Positions 10,730 to 21,983 of a stretch of DNA of 64,000 bases are shown here, in pieces; within the stretch, counting starts at the first letter, position 1, and every line of letters starts with the position of its first letter. The stretch is from CAUPWF01 sp964369775. GTDB taxonomy: Bacteria > Bacillota > Clostridia > Lachnospirales > Lachnospiraceae. The notes below the pieces were generated by a model. It did not search any database. It saw nothing but the letters and a program-made list of their open reading frames with translations, and was not told the DNA's origin. The DNA is taken from the NCBI GenBank assembly GCA_964369775.1, contig CAYJHQ010000004.1:1-64000 (forward strand). The letters run 5' to 3'. The position numbers were made by a program, and so were the translations under genes.

Positions 10730-13700
10730 TTACATAATTACTCTTTCTTCATCCTCATCTTCTTCATCATTTTTCTTTCTGATAAAATACATGATAAGTA
10801 CTTGAGCAATTACCACTATAGCAAAGATAATACTATAAATATCAAATATTATCATTGGTTGTGTTAAATCTTGTGTCAAGATGAATAAGATAATGTTGAA
10901 CACTGCTAATAATGCTAATACTCCACTTGTAACAATTCTCTTTTTGTGTTTCTTTTCTTCCTCTTCTTCACTTGCCACTTCATCCTCATCTTCTTCATTG
11001 CCATTTCTTGGTCTAATAATTGTATAACCAAGCGCAAATATAGCTGCTAGGATTGTCATGATTAAGTCAAATAAACTCCATGCTCCGCCAACTCTTTCAA
11101 ACACTCCCATAGCTAATGGAACGCCATTTTCAATTACCATTACAGCTTCATATTCCTCATCACCTATTGAGATTCTGATGATATGTTCTCCATCTTCTAG
11201 TGTTTTAATAAACTCTGGAGTAAGAACTAAGTTCCCATTCTCGTCTATGAAATAATCTTCTTCGCTTAATGGTTCTCCATCCACTTCTACCCAATCTGGT
11301 TCTTCCGCACCATCGTTTGGAAGTGCTACAGCTGCTGATTCTTCTTCCTCTTCTGAGTCTGATTCTTCTTCTGGCTCTTCTTGCTCTTCTTGCTCATTAA
11401 TCTCTGGTTCTGGTAATTGAATTGGTCCCTCATCTGGACTTGTTTCTGGTGCTGGTACTGGCGTTGGCTCTGGTGTTGGTTCCGGACCAGGTGTTGGGGC
11501 TGGCGTTGACTCTGGCTCCACAACTGGCTCTACTGTCACGTAGATTGTAGTCTCAACTTTATTGCCGTCTTTGTCTGTAGCAGTGAATGTAAGTGGATAT
11601 TCTCCACCTGTAGTCGGCGCATTTTTAATTCTATCAAGCATCGCTTGATCCACTGTTATATCTGTTATTTCTTCGCCCGTTTTTCCAATTGCTGCCTCGA
11701 CTTCTGATTTTAATTTTGCAATTTCATCCGTAATCGTTCCTGCCTCTTCATGAGGAATTGTAAAGTCTTTTGCTTTGATTGCAATATCAGTCTTTTCATC
11801 CTCTTTGACATCAGTTCCTAGCACAACGACCTTGATTGTTTTTTCTACTGTATTTCCTTGTCCATCCGTAGCTGTAACTACTACATCTAAAATATCACCT
11901 TCTGGTCCTGTGCTTTTAATTCTTTCTAAGTCTTCATCACTAATAGTAACATCTTCGTAAATCTCACCTGTTTTACTATTCCATGATGATGCTCCCGCAT
12001 TCTCAAGCACATCTTCTTTAGTCAATGGCTCAAGGTCTTTTTGCTCCAATGTGAACCCTTCAGCTTTCAAGACAATATCACCATCTTTTTCCACTTGATA
12101 CGATGGTACTAACTTTGCCTCATACGTGATATCTCCTGTTACTGGTGACTTTGTCGGATCAACTATAGTTTCCTCCTTATCACCTTTCACGTACCAACCT
12201 ACAAACTCATAATCTGTATCTGGGTTTACATTTGGAGTTGTATCCACTTTTTCATTTTCAAATACTTTATCTAACTGTGTAGTTGTCTCATCATCAAATT
12301 TCCCATTTTCAGGAATTTCAAATGTAACATCATATTTTGGTACTGGTAAAACTGTTACAGTTATTGTAGTCTCGACCGTATTTCCATTCTCATCTGTCGC
12401 TGTAAATGTCAGTGGGAAGTTCCCCCCATCTTCTTTGTTTACCTTTTTAATTGCATCTAGTTGTTTCTGATGCTCTTCTGTAATAGTAATATTTTCTAGT
12501 GGAATATCTACACCACTTTTTGCTAATAAAGCACTTACATCTGATTTTGTCTTTGCTATATCCGTTGTAATATCCACAGCTTCTGTATAAGGAATTACAA
12601 AGTCTTTGGCTTGGATTGCAAGATCACTTTCCGCATCTACATCTACATCTACATCTGTTCCTGGAACCACTACATTTACTGTTGTAGATACTGATAGAGT
12701 TGTCTCTGCTCCTGTTATCGGGTCTTTCACTAGTTTTGTAGCTGTGTAAGTAAGTGGGAATATACCTCCATTTGGACCTACATTTTGAATTACCTCAAGT
12801 TCATCTTGATTAACAGTAATATCTTTTACATCTTCGGATGTTTCAAGTATCATTGCTTCAGCATCTGATTTAGTTATCGATTTCGCATCATCTAAGTCTT
12901 TTGCTTCTTCATTAGGCACTACAAATCCAAGTGCAGTGATTCCTATAGATACTCCATTTTGAGATGTGACATCGGTTTGTGTACCTTTGACCACAACTGT
13001 TACTGTTGTAGATACCGTCCCACCATCTTCTGTTGCTGTAAATTCTTGTGGGAAGAAACCACCATTTTCTCCTGCATTTTTAATTGCTTCCATATGCTCC
13101 GGATTTGGTGTTATATCTGTAATCTCTTCATTAGTTTCTACCACAAATGACTCTACACTACTATTATGCTCTGAAACATTTTCATTATATCCTGGAAGTT
13201 CTTCTTGCTCCATAGTGAAGTTATTACCTGTAATTGTTAGGTTATGTCCACTTTCCGTTGGCTTTGTATCTGGTGTGGTTTTTCCTGTTACAGTGACTAA
13301 AATTGTCTTTGTCACAGTATTTTCCCCATCTGTCGTAGTAATTTCTACTTCTACAATTCCACCATTTGGTCCTACATCTTTAATTTTTTGTAATTCTTCT
13401 TCACCCATAGTTACTGGGTACTTTTGACCTGTCGTACTGCTCCAACCTTCTGCATCTGCATTTTCTAGTGCTTGTTCAATAGTAAGCTCACCTGTCTCAT
13501 CATAAGGAATTGTAAATCCGTCTCCTTTAATCACTAAGTCTGCTTCTGTCTCAACTGAATACTCGGGCATCATAACAGCCTCAAACACTAAGTCCTTATC
13601 GTTCACTACATAGTCTTTAGGATTTACTATTGTATTTTTATCATCGTCTTTGACTTTCCAACCTACAAATGTCTTACCTTCATTAGCAGTAATATCCGGT

Positions 13701-16700
13701 GTAATTTCTACTGAATCTCCAACTCTAACATCTTCGATTTCTCTATACACCTTATCCTCTTCGACTAGCTCTCCACTAGGAATTGTTCCATCATCTTCTT
13801 TCACTTCAAAGATAACATCATATCCAATTTGAACAACCGTTGCTTCAATATAAATTGTCTGTCCAACTTCAAATTCTACATCTTTAAGTGCCGCATCACC
13901 TGATACTACCAAGTCATCTTCACTTCCATCCGCTTTAATATAAACTTTATTACCTTCTTCATCTAGCGTATAGAATTTCCATCCGTCTGTACCGAATTTA
14001 TTCGAATCCTCAAAAGTTTTTGTTATATCTTCTCCCGTAGGCGATGCTTTAGAATCTCCTTCTTCATCTTCTACACCTGTGATGTATTCGATTTTTTCAT
14101 TTTCCGTAGTTGTATCAGTTACTGTAAGTTTCTCTTCATCTGAACTCTTATAAATAAATATTGTCTGCTTATAATCTGCAACTCCATCGCCATTTTCATC
14201 ATCAGCATAAACCGCCTTATACGTTGTTGGTCCTGTAATCTTGCTATTAATAAGTTCTGTTTCTGTTACTTTGGTCTCTTTTCCATCTTCATCCACAATC
14301 ACCCAATAATCAAGAACTTTCTTTTCTGGTACTTCTACTTCCGGGAAGATTAATCCCTTGTCATTGTGTGTCACCTCTTGAGTTGCATTAGTTTCCCCCT
14401 CTGTAGGAAGCACTCCACCATTTTCAACAAATGCTGTGTTTTCTGCACTGATTATTCCACCAACACCTGGCTCAAATGTTACTGGGTGTTTTACACGCTC
14501 TGTTTCAACTTCAAATAAAATTGCACAAGGTGTTCCAGTTTCTCCACCTATATTATTGACCTTAATATATCCCAAATCTTCAAAATTGTTTGTTGCACTT
14601 GATTTTCCAAGTTCAATTACAATTTCTGTCGCAGGAGTATTTAACTGAAGTGTTTCAAGTGCCACATCAGTGTTTACACTTCCATCTTCTTTCCAAAGTT
14701 CAATTACTTGTGTGTCATTTGCCGTACTATAAAGTGCGTGTGCTCTAATTGCTACAACTTTATATGTATCATTTGCATCAAACTTAAGTCCTACATCATA
14801 GTATCCGTTGTCCGGCTTTGGCGTCCCTCCAAAAGCTAAAGAATCAATTGAATCAAATAATTCTAACGAGGCATAAGCTTCACTTTCTAAGTTAAATGCA
14901 TCATAACTTGCTTTAGCATCTGTAAACTTTTCGCCTCCTACCTGTGCATTACCTGTATGAGTAATAGCTACAAATGGTTTACCACCAAAATGAGCTGTGA
15001 ATGTAACATCACCTGTTATCACTATGCTTGAAGGATCGTTTGTTTGACCAGTCACTGTTTTCGGTATCGGTTCACCTGTTTCAGGATCTACTTCTTCTGG
15101 TTCTACTGACATTGTATATTCCCAGTAGGCAAATTCCATTATGTCTTTCCAAACTCCTTCATCTACAGCTGTAACACCAGGAACATCGCTACCATTTAAT
15201 TTTCCACTGTATAAAACATTTTTTTCACTATTATGGCTTATTTCATTACCAACACTATCCTCGAGAGGATTCTCGCCACTTTCATCATAGATTTCAAAGT
15301 TAACATTATACTCTATAGGGCTAAACTTTGCTCTGAATATGTAATCTTCTAATATTTCAAGAGCTTCAAGTTCTTCTTGTGTAAACCTATCAATAACCTC
15401 TCCTGTTTCAGGATCTATTCGCTCCCATTCTACAAACTCATACCCATATGCTGGTTCTGAACGACTCACGCCTAAGCTGTTTGTAAAATCCGCATCTGTA
15501 AGATTTGTCCCCTCATCTACTACTAGTGTAGCAGTTTCTATGCTACCTTGTCCTTCTATTGCTGGAATAAACGTCACATTCTCTTTATTTCGTGTAAATG
15601 TAGCTGTTAGTGTAACTTCATTTGGTGCAAATCCATTCGGATGGTTTACAATGTCATCTGTTGTCATCCACGTTCCTACTGGATTATTCGATTTCCATCC
15701 TATATAAGTATAATGCTCATATACTTCGTAAGTTGGTACATCTTCTGGTTCTAACGTTATTCTATATGATGTGGAACTCGTCCAGTTAGATGGATGATAA
15801 AGCGGATCTGGATACAAATGGGATGCTGTATCTCCTTTGTATCTTGTCTTATATACAACAAAAGCATCTGTTGTATTTGTAATATCAACATCATTCTTAG
15901 TTATAAATCCACCTTCTGTAGTCTTAAACTGAATCTTAACTTGATATATATCTGGAATTCCATCTCCTGTATCTTTACCTGTCTCTTCATCTATACCTCC
16001 CACAATATCGGTCAAGAATATCGGATAGAAATCTGCATATCTTTCTGTTGAAGTATACGTTGATGGGTCTACTCGTGTTGAACCTGGTAGAAGACTTCCC
16101 TCCGTGCAATATTCCCAGCCTGCGAAGGCATATCCTGTAGGCGCTTCAATTCTTGGGACATCTTCTGATAAAAGTGTTCCATAGCGTGCTGTAACAGACG
16201 CTGTCTGCAAGTCAACATCTATCGCATCTTCATTAATTGTTGTATCTCTCCAAGTTCCTTCGTTACTATCTGTGCTCGTAACATGAAATGTTACATATGG
16301 ATTTAAGTACACTGTGTAGTCAGTTGTTTTTTCAAGCACTTCTCCAAAGTAGTTTGTTGCATTTGTTGTAGCCAGTTTTGCAACAAGTTCTGTTTGACTT
16401 CCGTCTTTAAGGGTCTGTAAATCCCCTTTCACTTTCACCGTATAGTTTTTATCGTCTGTTTTTGTAGGCGTTGTAGTTATATATGGATCATCTTGTTCAA
16501 TATACACTTCATCATCTGTCAGACTACCTTGTCCTACTAATGTTACTGCTATATCAATCTCTTCAGTTTCTTCTATTATCAAATTCGGTTGTGATACAAC
16601 TATTTGTGGATTTTGGTATAGTGCTACATCCACCCATCCTTTATCCAACTCCTCTTGGCTCACATAGCTAGTATTAGCAGTCGTAAAACCATGTATATCT

Positions 16701-19700
16701 GCATAGAACTGAACCCCTTCGGTTTGTCCATTATTTTGTCTCGGGAAATTGCTATTTGTTTCTAAGTACTCTCCATCATTGTTCAAATAAGACATACGGT
16801 ACTCATCCCACAAACCATTTTTATTCAGATCAAATATAAGATCATATTTTACACGTCCCGCAGTTGTCGCACTTAATGGATTCCCCTTTGGTTGAATCAA
16901 GAGATAGTACTCACCTGTGCTCGGCTCATAAATAGCTTCTATTTCTTTATCTGTCTCTGGTTGCAAATCTTTAAACCATGCCTGCTCTGTTGTAATTGTC
17001 GCAAAGGAATCTCCTTTTCCAAACTCAAATAACCCATTTGGTATCACCGTCAAAGCTTCTTCATAAATCATTCCTTCTAATTTATACCAGTTAAATATAA
17101 ACTTACCGATACCGTTTGCAGTAGTACCTGTAATTGCTTCTGAATATATAGGCTCCCCACCTGCTTCACCTGTCTGCTCATGGTATTTAGCCTCAGCATA
17201 TGCATATCCTACAGACTTATGATCATCTGTGTACATATCATTTGTATTTGCATCCACTTTAAGTTGAATATGTGAATTCAAAGTTTTTTCAACTACAGGA
17301 ACCTCAATTAATATATATTTTACATCTTCTGGATTTCCAGATGTCTTATTAACTTCCGTTGCACCTTCTTCAATTCCAAGATATGATGTCTTTGCTATAT
17401 CAAAATCTGCTTCACTGTAATATGTTACTTTAGCTTCTACACCTGATCCAAAATCAGGTAAAGCAACAGAGTCTTCTAAATTTCTTAGGCGTATAGTTGT
17501 ATCACTTTCATACGACTTCCCATCTAAATCTGTAATAGTTTCACCTTCAGTAGGCAACGTTATGAACAAGTTGTAAGATTTTAAATTTTTTGTAGGAGAT
17601 GCGATATCCATGCCAAGTACAAGTTCGTCATACTCATCTGCGTAGTAATTAACTCCTGAATATACTGCAGAAACACCACCACCATCTAGCTCTTTTCCTG
17701 GGAACAGATTAATACTGTCCGTTGATTTAATAACTGTCAAAATGGTTTTATTTGTGTGAATATTTGCAAGCCTCGGCATCTTGCTTCCTTCATCATCTAC
17801 ATACTCTATTCCTACACTATCTGTAATTCCTATATTATCAACAATCGCATTCGATTCTCTCTGTGTAGTCGTTCCCGGTACATAGTTTACGAAGAAGTTC
17901 TTCTCACCAGTTAGTACATCAATTGGCGCAAAATCTACATACCCATCTGTAAACACATGGTATATTCCCTGATCTTTTACCTTCGCATCTGTAAGTATCG
18001 TGTTTGCAGGTATTGTAAGTGTATTCGTTATTTCTGTAGAGCTGGTTGAATACACAATGCCCTCAAGATCATATTTTAGCCACTTGTCTTTATTTCCGTC
18101 TTCATCTGTCACCTCAATAATCGAGATGCGTTCATCGTCTCCTGCATATGTAAAATACTCTTCATTAATGTTTAAATATGCCGCTGTACCTTCTGGATAC
18201 CTGATATAGCTATTACTCACATTTGACACCGAGCTTCTGTAAAGTGGTAAACTAAATGTAATTTCCTCGTCAATCGCTTCGCCCCTTGTACTAGTTTCAG
18301 GCATAGTCATATCTTTACCAATTGACAGTGTTTCAATCCTTGCTACATGTTCATAGATAAAGTGATGGTTTACTGTATCAATTTGTTTTGCATTATCTGG
18401 ATCTTTAAATACACCTGTTTTCGCACCTTCCTCGCCTTCACCATTTGCCGTAATAGTTGCAGTTAAAGTTTGTGTATCTGCAGGTATTTGCCCTGATGGA
18501 GTATTTCTATCATTTGCATAAAACATTGTAAACAATGTTCCATAACGGCCTTTATTTTCATCAGAAAGTATTCTTAAACCTTCCATTCTAAATTTAAAAC
18601 TCGTAATATATTCACCTTCAACAAGAGGAAGGGTGTAACTATTGGTGGTAGATGTAAGTTCCATTGTTCTTACAGCAGAACTCGCACTTGTTGTATACTC
18701 TACCCATGCATCACCATAAATTTGATATCTTCTATTACTATCGATATAATAAAACCTAAAAGATTTATAAAGTTGTTCGATATGTGCTTTATTTTCAGCA
18801 GTAAAATCTATGGTTACATCTCTATAAATAAGGGATGATGATATCTGCTCCTCAGCTGTCAACCCACCGTCTCTATCTACACTGATAACACCATGAAAAG
18901 CCAATGAAAGTGGTGTCGTATAGCCTGATTTAAACCCTGTCTCTGGTATTGACTTGTCATTTGAGACAAAATACGGAGCCCCTTCGCTATAACCTTCAGT
19001 TGTAGAAGCTCTAGTGTAGTCGATGTCAAATTCTAAGTTATCAACTCCAGGCTTGTATTTCCACTCTAATGCTTCTGGTGTAGCTGTGCCTTCTGGATGC
19101 TCACTATTAGTAACAGTAATCGGCATCACTATTTCTTCACTACCATCTGTAGGCTCTGTGAACGCACCTGTAAAGTACCAATCTGTCTCATACCCCACTG
19201 AATAATCAGACTTAACAATTCCACGTTCATCAAAAGTTATACTCAAAGACTCAACTGTTGCACCTGTGTAGCTTTCAGGTATTGTAATGGTCGTTGTTGA
19301 TGTACTAGAAATAGCTTGAGTTACTTCAGTCCCGTCTGAATATGTAATTGTATAGCTTTTAATTACAGCCCCTGAATTTGGTTTCACTAATGATGTTGGT
19401 GTAAACTCTTCTGGCATTTCAAATGTCATAGTTTCATTTTGATAATAATAGTGCGTTATTTCATCTTGTACATCTGTAGACTTCAATTTATTATCAACCG
19501 AAAAGTAATATCTAGTCTCTTCGTTATCCTCTTCATTTACATAAATTGGACTTTCTGTTATCATTTCTAGCCTATTTTCATATTTATAGTCTGGAACATT
19601 CACTGTAATCTTACCATGATTCACTTCACGATTTTCTACACTATAAGTTCCATCACCATCACTTACTACTTGATCATAAGTAACTTTCGAATCTTTATTA

Positions 19701-21316
19701 GCTGTATAAACATCTTGGTCATCAAAGTTAAACAAAGTATCTGTTCCTCTTAAAACCCAAGTCCCCGTTCCTGTAAGCCTAATTTGATGCCATTGCTTAT
19801 ACGCATCACTAAGTGGTAGTGAACCTCCTAGCATTGCTGCCTCAGCATCTGTTATACTTGTACTCTGTACATATCCACTACTTACTGACGTTGAATAAGT
19901 CTCAGTCAAGTCCCCTCCGCTTACAGATATTTTGTCCATAACGAACTGTGAATATTTATTTCCCTCTGAATCTGTTCCTCCTGAAGGGAAGTAAAATCCT
20001 GGAGGTGCATAAAATGTACCTGCTACACTTCCTACCGGTGTGTGAATTTCATCTGTAAATTCTGTTCTAAGACCTGCACTATCTGATCTCACATATTCTC
20101 CTGTACCATCTTTTCTAAAATACAGGTATCCATCTGAACCAAGCCATAAGTCAGTAGACAAATTGTAGTCAAGCGGTTTCAAAGTGCTACTCGCTATCCC
20201 TTTACCCTCAAGTGCTGGCTCGTCGCTTTGTCCGCTTCTGTTCAATACATGCTCATATACTATAGGATCAGCAATGCTTGTGCTTGTATCATCTATGGAA
20301 ATCCCTAGCCTAGCATTCGGGCTATGCAAAAGCATATTACCGATTGCTGCTGCTGGAGTACCGTTGTTTTGCGAGTCTTTATACGCATAAGTAGTATCAA
20401 AATTTGGTGTTATTGTTATACTAAAAACTACAGCAGATTCTGGTGTAATCGAACTGTTTTTAACCGTATAAGTAAGTTCTGTTTTATCTGCCGACAAAGC
20501 TCCACCTGACATCTGAGCTGTTGCACTACTTGGATATTCTTGAATGTAAAACGGAAATACTTCTTCACTACTTGTGGAATCTACTACACCATACGGATTA
20601 ATATCAATCTTAAGTGTTCTATCAGTTCCCTCTGGTAAAGTTGGATCATGAGACACTCTAAACGAGTAAATCAATGCTCCCGTATCTTCCAGATAATTCC
20701 ACTGTCCAACTCCTGCTTCACCTGCAGCTTTATCTAATGGAATCCGGCTGTTTGTAATTTCAAAAGTAGGTCCAGTTAAACTAAGCGTAGTCGCTACTGG
20801 TTCCTCTTCTTCGCCTTCCTCTTCTTCTGCATCTTCTTCTGCTGGTATTTCATCTGTAGAAGTCTCTTCAGCAGTTACTCCATCTGATGCCTCTGTAGAT
20901 GCTTTTACTTCCACAGTGAAATCTGGAATTTCTACTCCTTCTCCTAATGTATACTTCGTCTCATCTAAGGTAGCTTTGTAGATATATGTACCTTCGACAT
21001 TGATATCGAATTCTTTTTCCGAAATCCATGTCACCTCGATATCTTCTTCTGTATTATCAGAATAAGTAACCGCCACTTTAGGTAAACTCACACCTGTCGC
21101 ACTCCCTGCGGTTATAGTCTGTTCTTCTTCGCCTTGGTTCAAACTAGCACCAGTTATTACCAACACTTGATTTTCTGCACTTGCACTGATCGCTTCAACT
21201 TCTGTTGTAGTAACTTCACTTGTAGTCGCAAAAACCGTAGAAATCGGTTGCATAACGTTACTTGCTATCATTACCAATGCCAGAATACCTGCAATTTGTC
21301 TTTTCATCCTTTTCAT
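10730..21316 (-). CDS. Giant multidomain surface protein (3,528 aa)
   Basis: Signal peptide at about residues 1-31, then a beta-rich ectodomain over 3,000 residues long. Recognisable parts: InlB B-repeat-like modules ('YEFVGWYVKGDKE', 'YAFAGWEY', 'KTFVGWKVK') and, from about residue 2,700, roughly six tandem copies of an 80-100-aa module that begins like 'KAEGFTL', contains 'I(K/T)(N/S)(V/T)GP.GG' and ends in 'VTATD..GNTVETTI.VTV'. A Pro/Glu-rich stalk (PEPTPEPTPVP) and an acidic segment precede a three-helix C-terminus shared with the gene at 3090-6198 (GGAWSLFDLIMT). No sortase signal is visible, so the C-terminal helices are the likely anchor. Two ATGs (21316, 21307) are possible starts. 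A role in adhesion is inferred from architecture only. Confidence 0.88.
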   Translation of the reverse strand: MKRMKRQIAGILALVMIASNVMQPISTVFATTSEVTTTEVEAISASAENQVLVITGASLNQGEEEQTITAGSATGVSLPKVAVTYSDNTEEDIEVTWISEKEFDINVEGTYIYKATLDETKYTLGEGVEIPDFTVEVKASTEASDGVTAEETSTDEIPAEEDAEEEEGEEEEPVATTLSLTGPTFEITNSRIPLDKAAGEAGVGQWNYLEDTGALIYSFRVSHDPTLPEGTDRTLKIDINPYGVVDSTSSEEVFPFYIQEYPSSATAQMSGGALSADKTELTYTVKNSSITPESAVVFSITITPNFDTTYAYKDSQNNGTPAAAIGNMLLHSPNARLGISIDDTSTSIADPIVYEHVLNRSGQSDEPALEGKGIASSTLKPLDYNLSTDLWLGSDGYLYFRKDGTGEYVRSDSAGLRTEFTDEIHTPVGSVAGTFYAPPGFYFPSGGTDSEGNKYSQFVMDKISVSGGDLTETYSTSVSSGYVQSTSITDAEAAMLGGSLPLSDAYKQWHQIRLTGTGTWVLRGTDTLFNFDDQDVYTANKDSKVTYDQVVSDGDGTYSVENREVNHGKITVNVPDYKYENRLEMITESPIYVNEEDNEETRYYFSVDNKLKSTDVQDEITHYYYQNETMTFEMPEEFTPTSLVKPNSGAVIKSYTITYSDGTEVTQAISSTSTTTITIPESYTGATVESLSITFDERGIVKSDYSVGYETDWYFTGAFTEPTDGSEEIVMPITVTNSEHPEGTATPEALEWKYKPGVDNLEFDIDYTRASTTEGYSEGAPYFVSNDKSIPETGFKSGYTTPLSLAFHGVISVDRDGGLTAEEQISSSLIYRDVTIDFTAENKAHIEQLYKSFRFYYIDSNRRYQIYGDAWVEYTTSASSAVRTMELTSTTNSYTLPLVEGEYITSFKFRMEGLRILSDENKGRYGTLFTMFYANDRNTPSGQIPADTQTLTATITANGEGEEGAKTGVFKDPDNAKQIDTVNHHFIYEHVARIETLSIGKDMTMPETSTRGEAIDEEITFSLPLYRSSVSNVSNSYIRYPEGTAAYLNINEEYFTYAGDDERISIIEVTDEDGNKDKWLKYDLEGIVYSTSSTEITNTLTIPANTILTDAKVKDQGIYHVFTDGYVDFAPIDVLTGEKNFFVNYVPGTTTQRESNAIVDNIGITDSVGIEYVDDEGSKMPRLANIHTNKTILTVIKSTDSINLFPGKELDGGGVSAVYSGVNYYADEYDELVLGMDIASPTKNLKSYNLFITLPTEGETITDLDGKSYESDTTIRLRNLEDSVALPDFGSGVEAKVTYYSEADFDIAKTSYLGIEEGATEVNKTSGNPEDVKYILIEVPVVEKTLNSHIQLKVDANTNDMYTDDHKSVGYAYAEAKYHEQTGEAGGEPIYSEAITGTTANGIGKFIFNWYKLEGMIYEEALTVIPNGLFEFGKGDSFATITTEQAWFKDLQPETDKEIEAIYEPSTGEYYLLIQPKGNPLSATTAGRVKYDLIFDLNKNGLWDEYRMSYLNNDGEYLETNSNFPRQNNGQTEGVQFYADIHGFTTANTSYVSQEELDKGWVDVALYQNPQIVVSQPNLIIEETEEIDIAVTLVGQGSLTDDEVYIEQDDPYITTTPTKTDDKNYTVKVKGDLQTLKDGSQTELVAKLATTNATNYFGEVLEKTTDYTVYLNPYVTFHVTSTDSNEGTWRDTTINEDAIDVDLQTASVTARYGTLLSEDVPRIEAPTGYAFAGWEYCTEGSLLPGSTRVDPSTYTSTERYADFYPIFLTDIVGGIDEETGKDTGDGIPDIYQVKIQFKTTEGGFITKNDVDITNTTDAFVVYKTRYKGDTASHLYPDPLYHPSNWTSSTSYRITLEPEDVPTYEVYEHYTYIGWKSNNPVGTWMTTDDIVNHPNGFAPNEVTLTATFTRNKENVTFIPAIEGQGSIETATLVVDEGTNLTDADFTNSLGVSRSEPAYGYEFVEWERIDPETGEVIDRFTQEELEALEILEDYIFRAKFSPIEYNVNFEIYDESGENPLEDSVGNEISHNSEKNVLYSGKLNGSDVPGVTAVDEGVWKDIMEFAYWEYTMSVEPEEVDPETGEPIPKTVTGQTNDPSSIVITGDVTFTAHFGGKPFVAITHTGNAQVGGEKFTDAKASYDAFNLESEAYASLELFDSIDSLAFGGTPKPDNGYYDVGLKFDANDTYKVVAIRAHALYSTANDTQVIELWKEDGSVNTDVALETLQLNTPATEIVIELGKSSATNNFEDLGYIKVNNIGGETGTPCAILFEVETERVKHPVTFEPGVGGIISAENTAFVENGGVLPTEGETNATQEVTHNDKGLIFPEVEVPEKKVLDYWVIVDEDGKETKVTETELINSKITGPTTYKAVYADDENGDGVADYKQTIFIYKSSDEEKLTVTDTTTENEKIEYITGVEDEEGDSKASPTGEDITKTFEDSNKFGTDGWKFYTLDEEGNKVYIKADGSEDDLVVSGDAALKDVEFEVGQTIYIEATVVQIGYDVIFEVKEDDGTIPSGELVEEDKVYREIEDVRVGDSVEITPDITANEGKTFVGWKVKDDDKNTIVNPKDYVVNDKDLVFEAVMMPEYSVETEADLVIKGDGFTIPYDETGELTIEQALENADAEGWSSTTGQKYPVTMGEEELQKIKDVGPNGGIVEVEITTTDGENTVTKTILVTVTGKTTPDTKPTESGHNLTITGNNFTMEQEELPGYNENVSEHNSSVESFVVETNEEITDITPNPEHMEAIKNAGENGGFFPQEFTATEDGGTVSTTVTVVVKGTQTDVTSQNGVSIGITALGFVVPNEEAKDLDDAKSITKSDAEAMILETSEDVKDITVNQDELEVIQNVGPNGGIFPLTYTATKLVKDPITGAETTLSVSTTVNVVVPGTDVDVDVDAESDLAIQAKDFVIPYTEAVDITTDIAKTKSDVSALLAKSGVDIPLENITITEEHQKQLDAIKKVNKEDGGNFPLTFTATDENGNTVETTITVTVLPVPKYDVTFEIPENGKFDDETTTQLDKVFENEKVDTTPNVNPDTDYEFVGWYVKGDKEETIVDPTKSPVTGDITYEAKLVPSYQVEKDGDIVLKAEGFTLEQKDLEPLTKEDVLENAGASSWNSKTGEIYEDVTISDEDLERIKSTGPEGDILDVVVTATDGQGNTVEKTIKVVVLGTDVKEDEKTDIAIKAKDFTIPHEEAGTITDEIAKLKSEVEAAIGKTGEEITDITVDQAMLDRIKNAPTTGGEYPLTFTATDKDGNKVETTIYVTVEPVVEPESTPAPTPGPEPTPEPTPVPAPETSPDEGPIQLPEPEINEQEEQEEPEEESDSEEEEESAAVALPNDGAEEPDWVEVDGEPLSEEDYFIDENGNLVLTPEFIKTLEDGEHIIRISIGDEEYEAVMVIENGVPLAMGVFERVGGAWSLFDLIMTILAAIFALGYTIIRPRNGNEEDEDEVASEEEEEKKHKKRIVTSGVLALLAVFNIILFILTQDLTQPMIIFDIYSIIFAIVVIAQVLIMYFIRKKNDEEDEDEERVIM

Positions 21317-21512
21317 CTTACTTCTCGTGATGCTTACTGCTGATAAACATCACATTCCTTTCTCAATTCTAACCTATACTTATTTTAGACACATTTCTAT
21401 ATTTTTACATATTACTGTGCAAAATGCAATACATTTTTTATTAAAATTACATTACTTTATTTTTTTCACTCATCATCATGTAACCTTTCCTGTTTCTCTT
21501 AAATCAGGGCAC

Positions 21513-21539
21513 AAAAAAAGCCCTTAAAATAAGGACTTT
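21513..21539 (-). terminator. Terminator after tRNA-Thr
   Basis: Stem AAGTCCTTA / TAAGGGCTT followed by seven Ts on the minus strand, 45 nt past the tRNA. The 21317-21512 stretch otherwise holds the upstream region of the giant gene; no gene seen. Confidence 0.75.
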
Positions 21540-21583
21540 CACAAGTTTTGTAAAAAAATACAAGTTTTCGTTTTTTCTTATAG

Positions 21584-21656
21584 AGCTACTGACGGGATTT
21601 GAACCCGCGGCCTCCGCCTTACCAAGGCGACGCGCTACCGACTGTGCCACAGCAGC
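21584..21656 (-). tRNA. tRNA-Thr (GGT)
   Basis: A 73-nt cloverleaf. The acceptor GCTGCTG pairs with CAGTAGC, the anticodon loop TTGGTAA gives GGT, and the T arm GCGGGTTCAAATCCCGT is canonical. CCA is not encoded. Confidence 0.93.
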
Positions 21657-21732
21657 TTATTTTGTTGCTCACTTCTATACGAGCAATAAGAGTAATATAC
21701 AATACTCCTTCTTAAATGTCAAGATGTTTCTA

Positions 21733-21761
21733 TTGACATTTCCACTTTGATATGATACTCT
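21733..21761 (+). promoter_or_regulatory. Promoter of the thi operon
   Basis: TTGACA and a TACTCT -10 lie 17 bp apart, about 25 nt before the TPP riboswitch. Confidence 0.5.
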
Positions 21762-21784
21762 TTTCGAGGAAATTAATATAGTAT

Positions 21785-21867
21785 TCGGGGAGCTTGTTGA
21801 CAGGCTGAGAGTAAGTTGAAAACTTAGACCCTTGAACCTGATTTGGATAATGCCAACGTAGGAATCG
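21785..21867 (+). promoter_or_regulatory. TPP riboswitch (THI element)
   Basis: Matches the THI-box consensus in order: GGGGAGC, GGCTGAGAGT, ACCCTTGAACCTGAT, GGATAATGCCA and CGTAGG. The two sensor helices for the pyrimidine and the pyrophosphate are both present. It is followed 12 nt later by a rho-independent terminator, so ligand binding probably terminates transcription before thiW-thiM-thiE. Confidence 0.95.
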
Positions 21868-21878
21868 TAAGCAATCTG

Positions 21879-21905
21879 GCTGTGTCTTAATCGACACAGC
21901 TTTTT
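21879..21905 (+). terminator. Riboswitch-controlled terminator
   Basis: Perfect 8-bp stem GCTGTGTC / GACACAGC and TTTTT immediately after the TPP aptamer. Confidence 0.88.
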
Positions 21906-21983
21906 ATATTGAAAATTATAACTTTATCAGCACAAAGGAGGAGGGGGAGCTCCCTAGTTCTTTGATAATGTTTTTATATAGCG

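Noticed and set aside
21317..21512. c-di-GMP riboswitch upstream of the giant surface gene
   Set aside because: I searched by eye for GEMM-type GGNAAACC patterns near both surface genes and found none.
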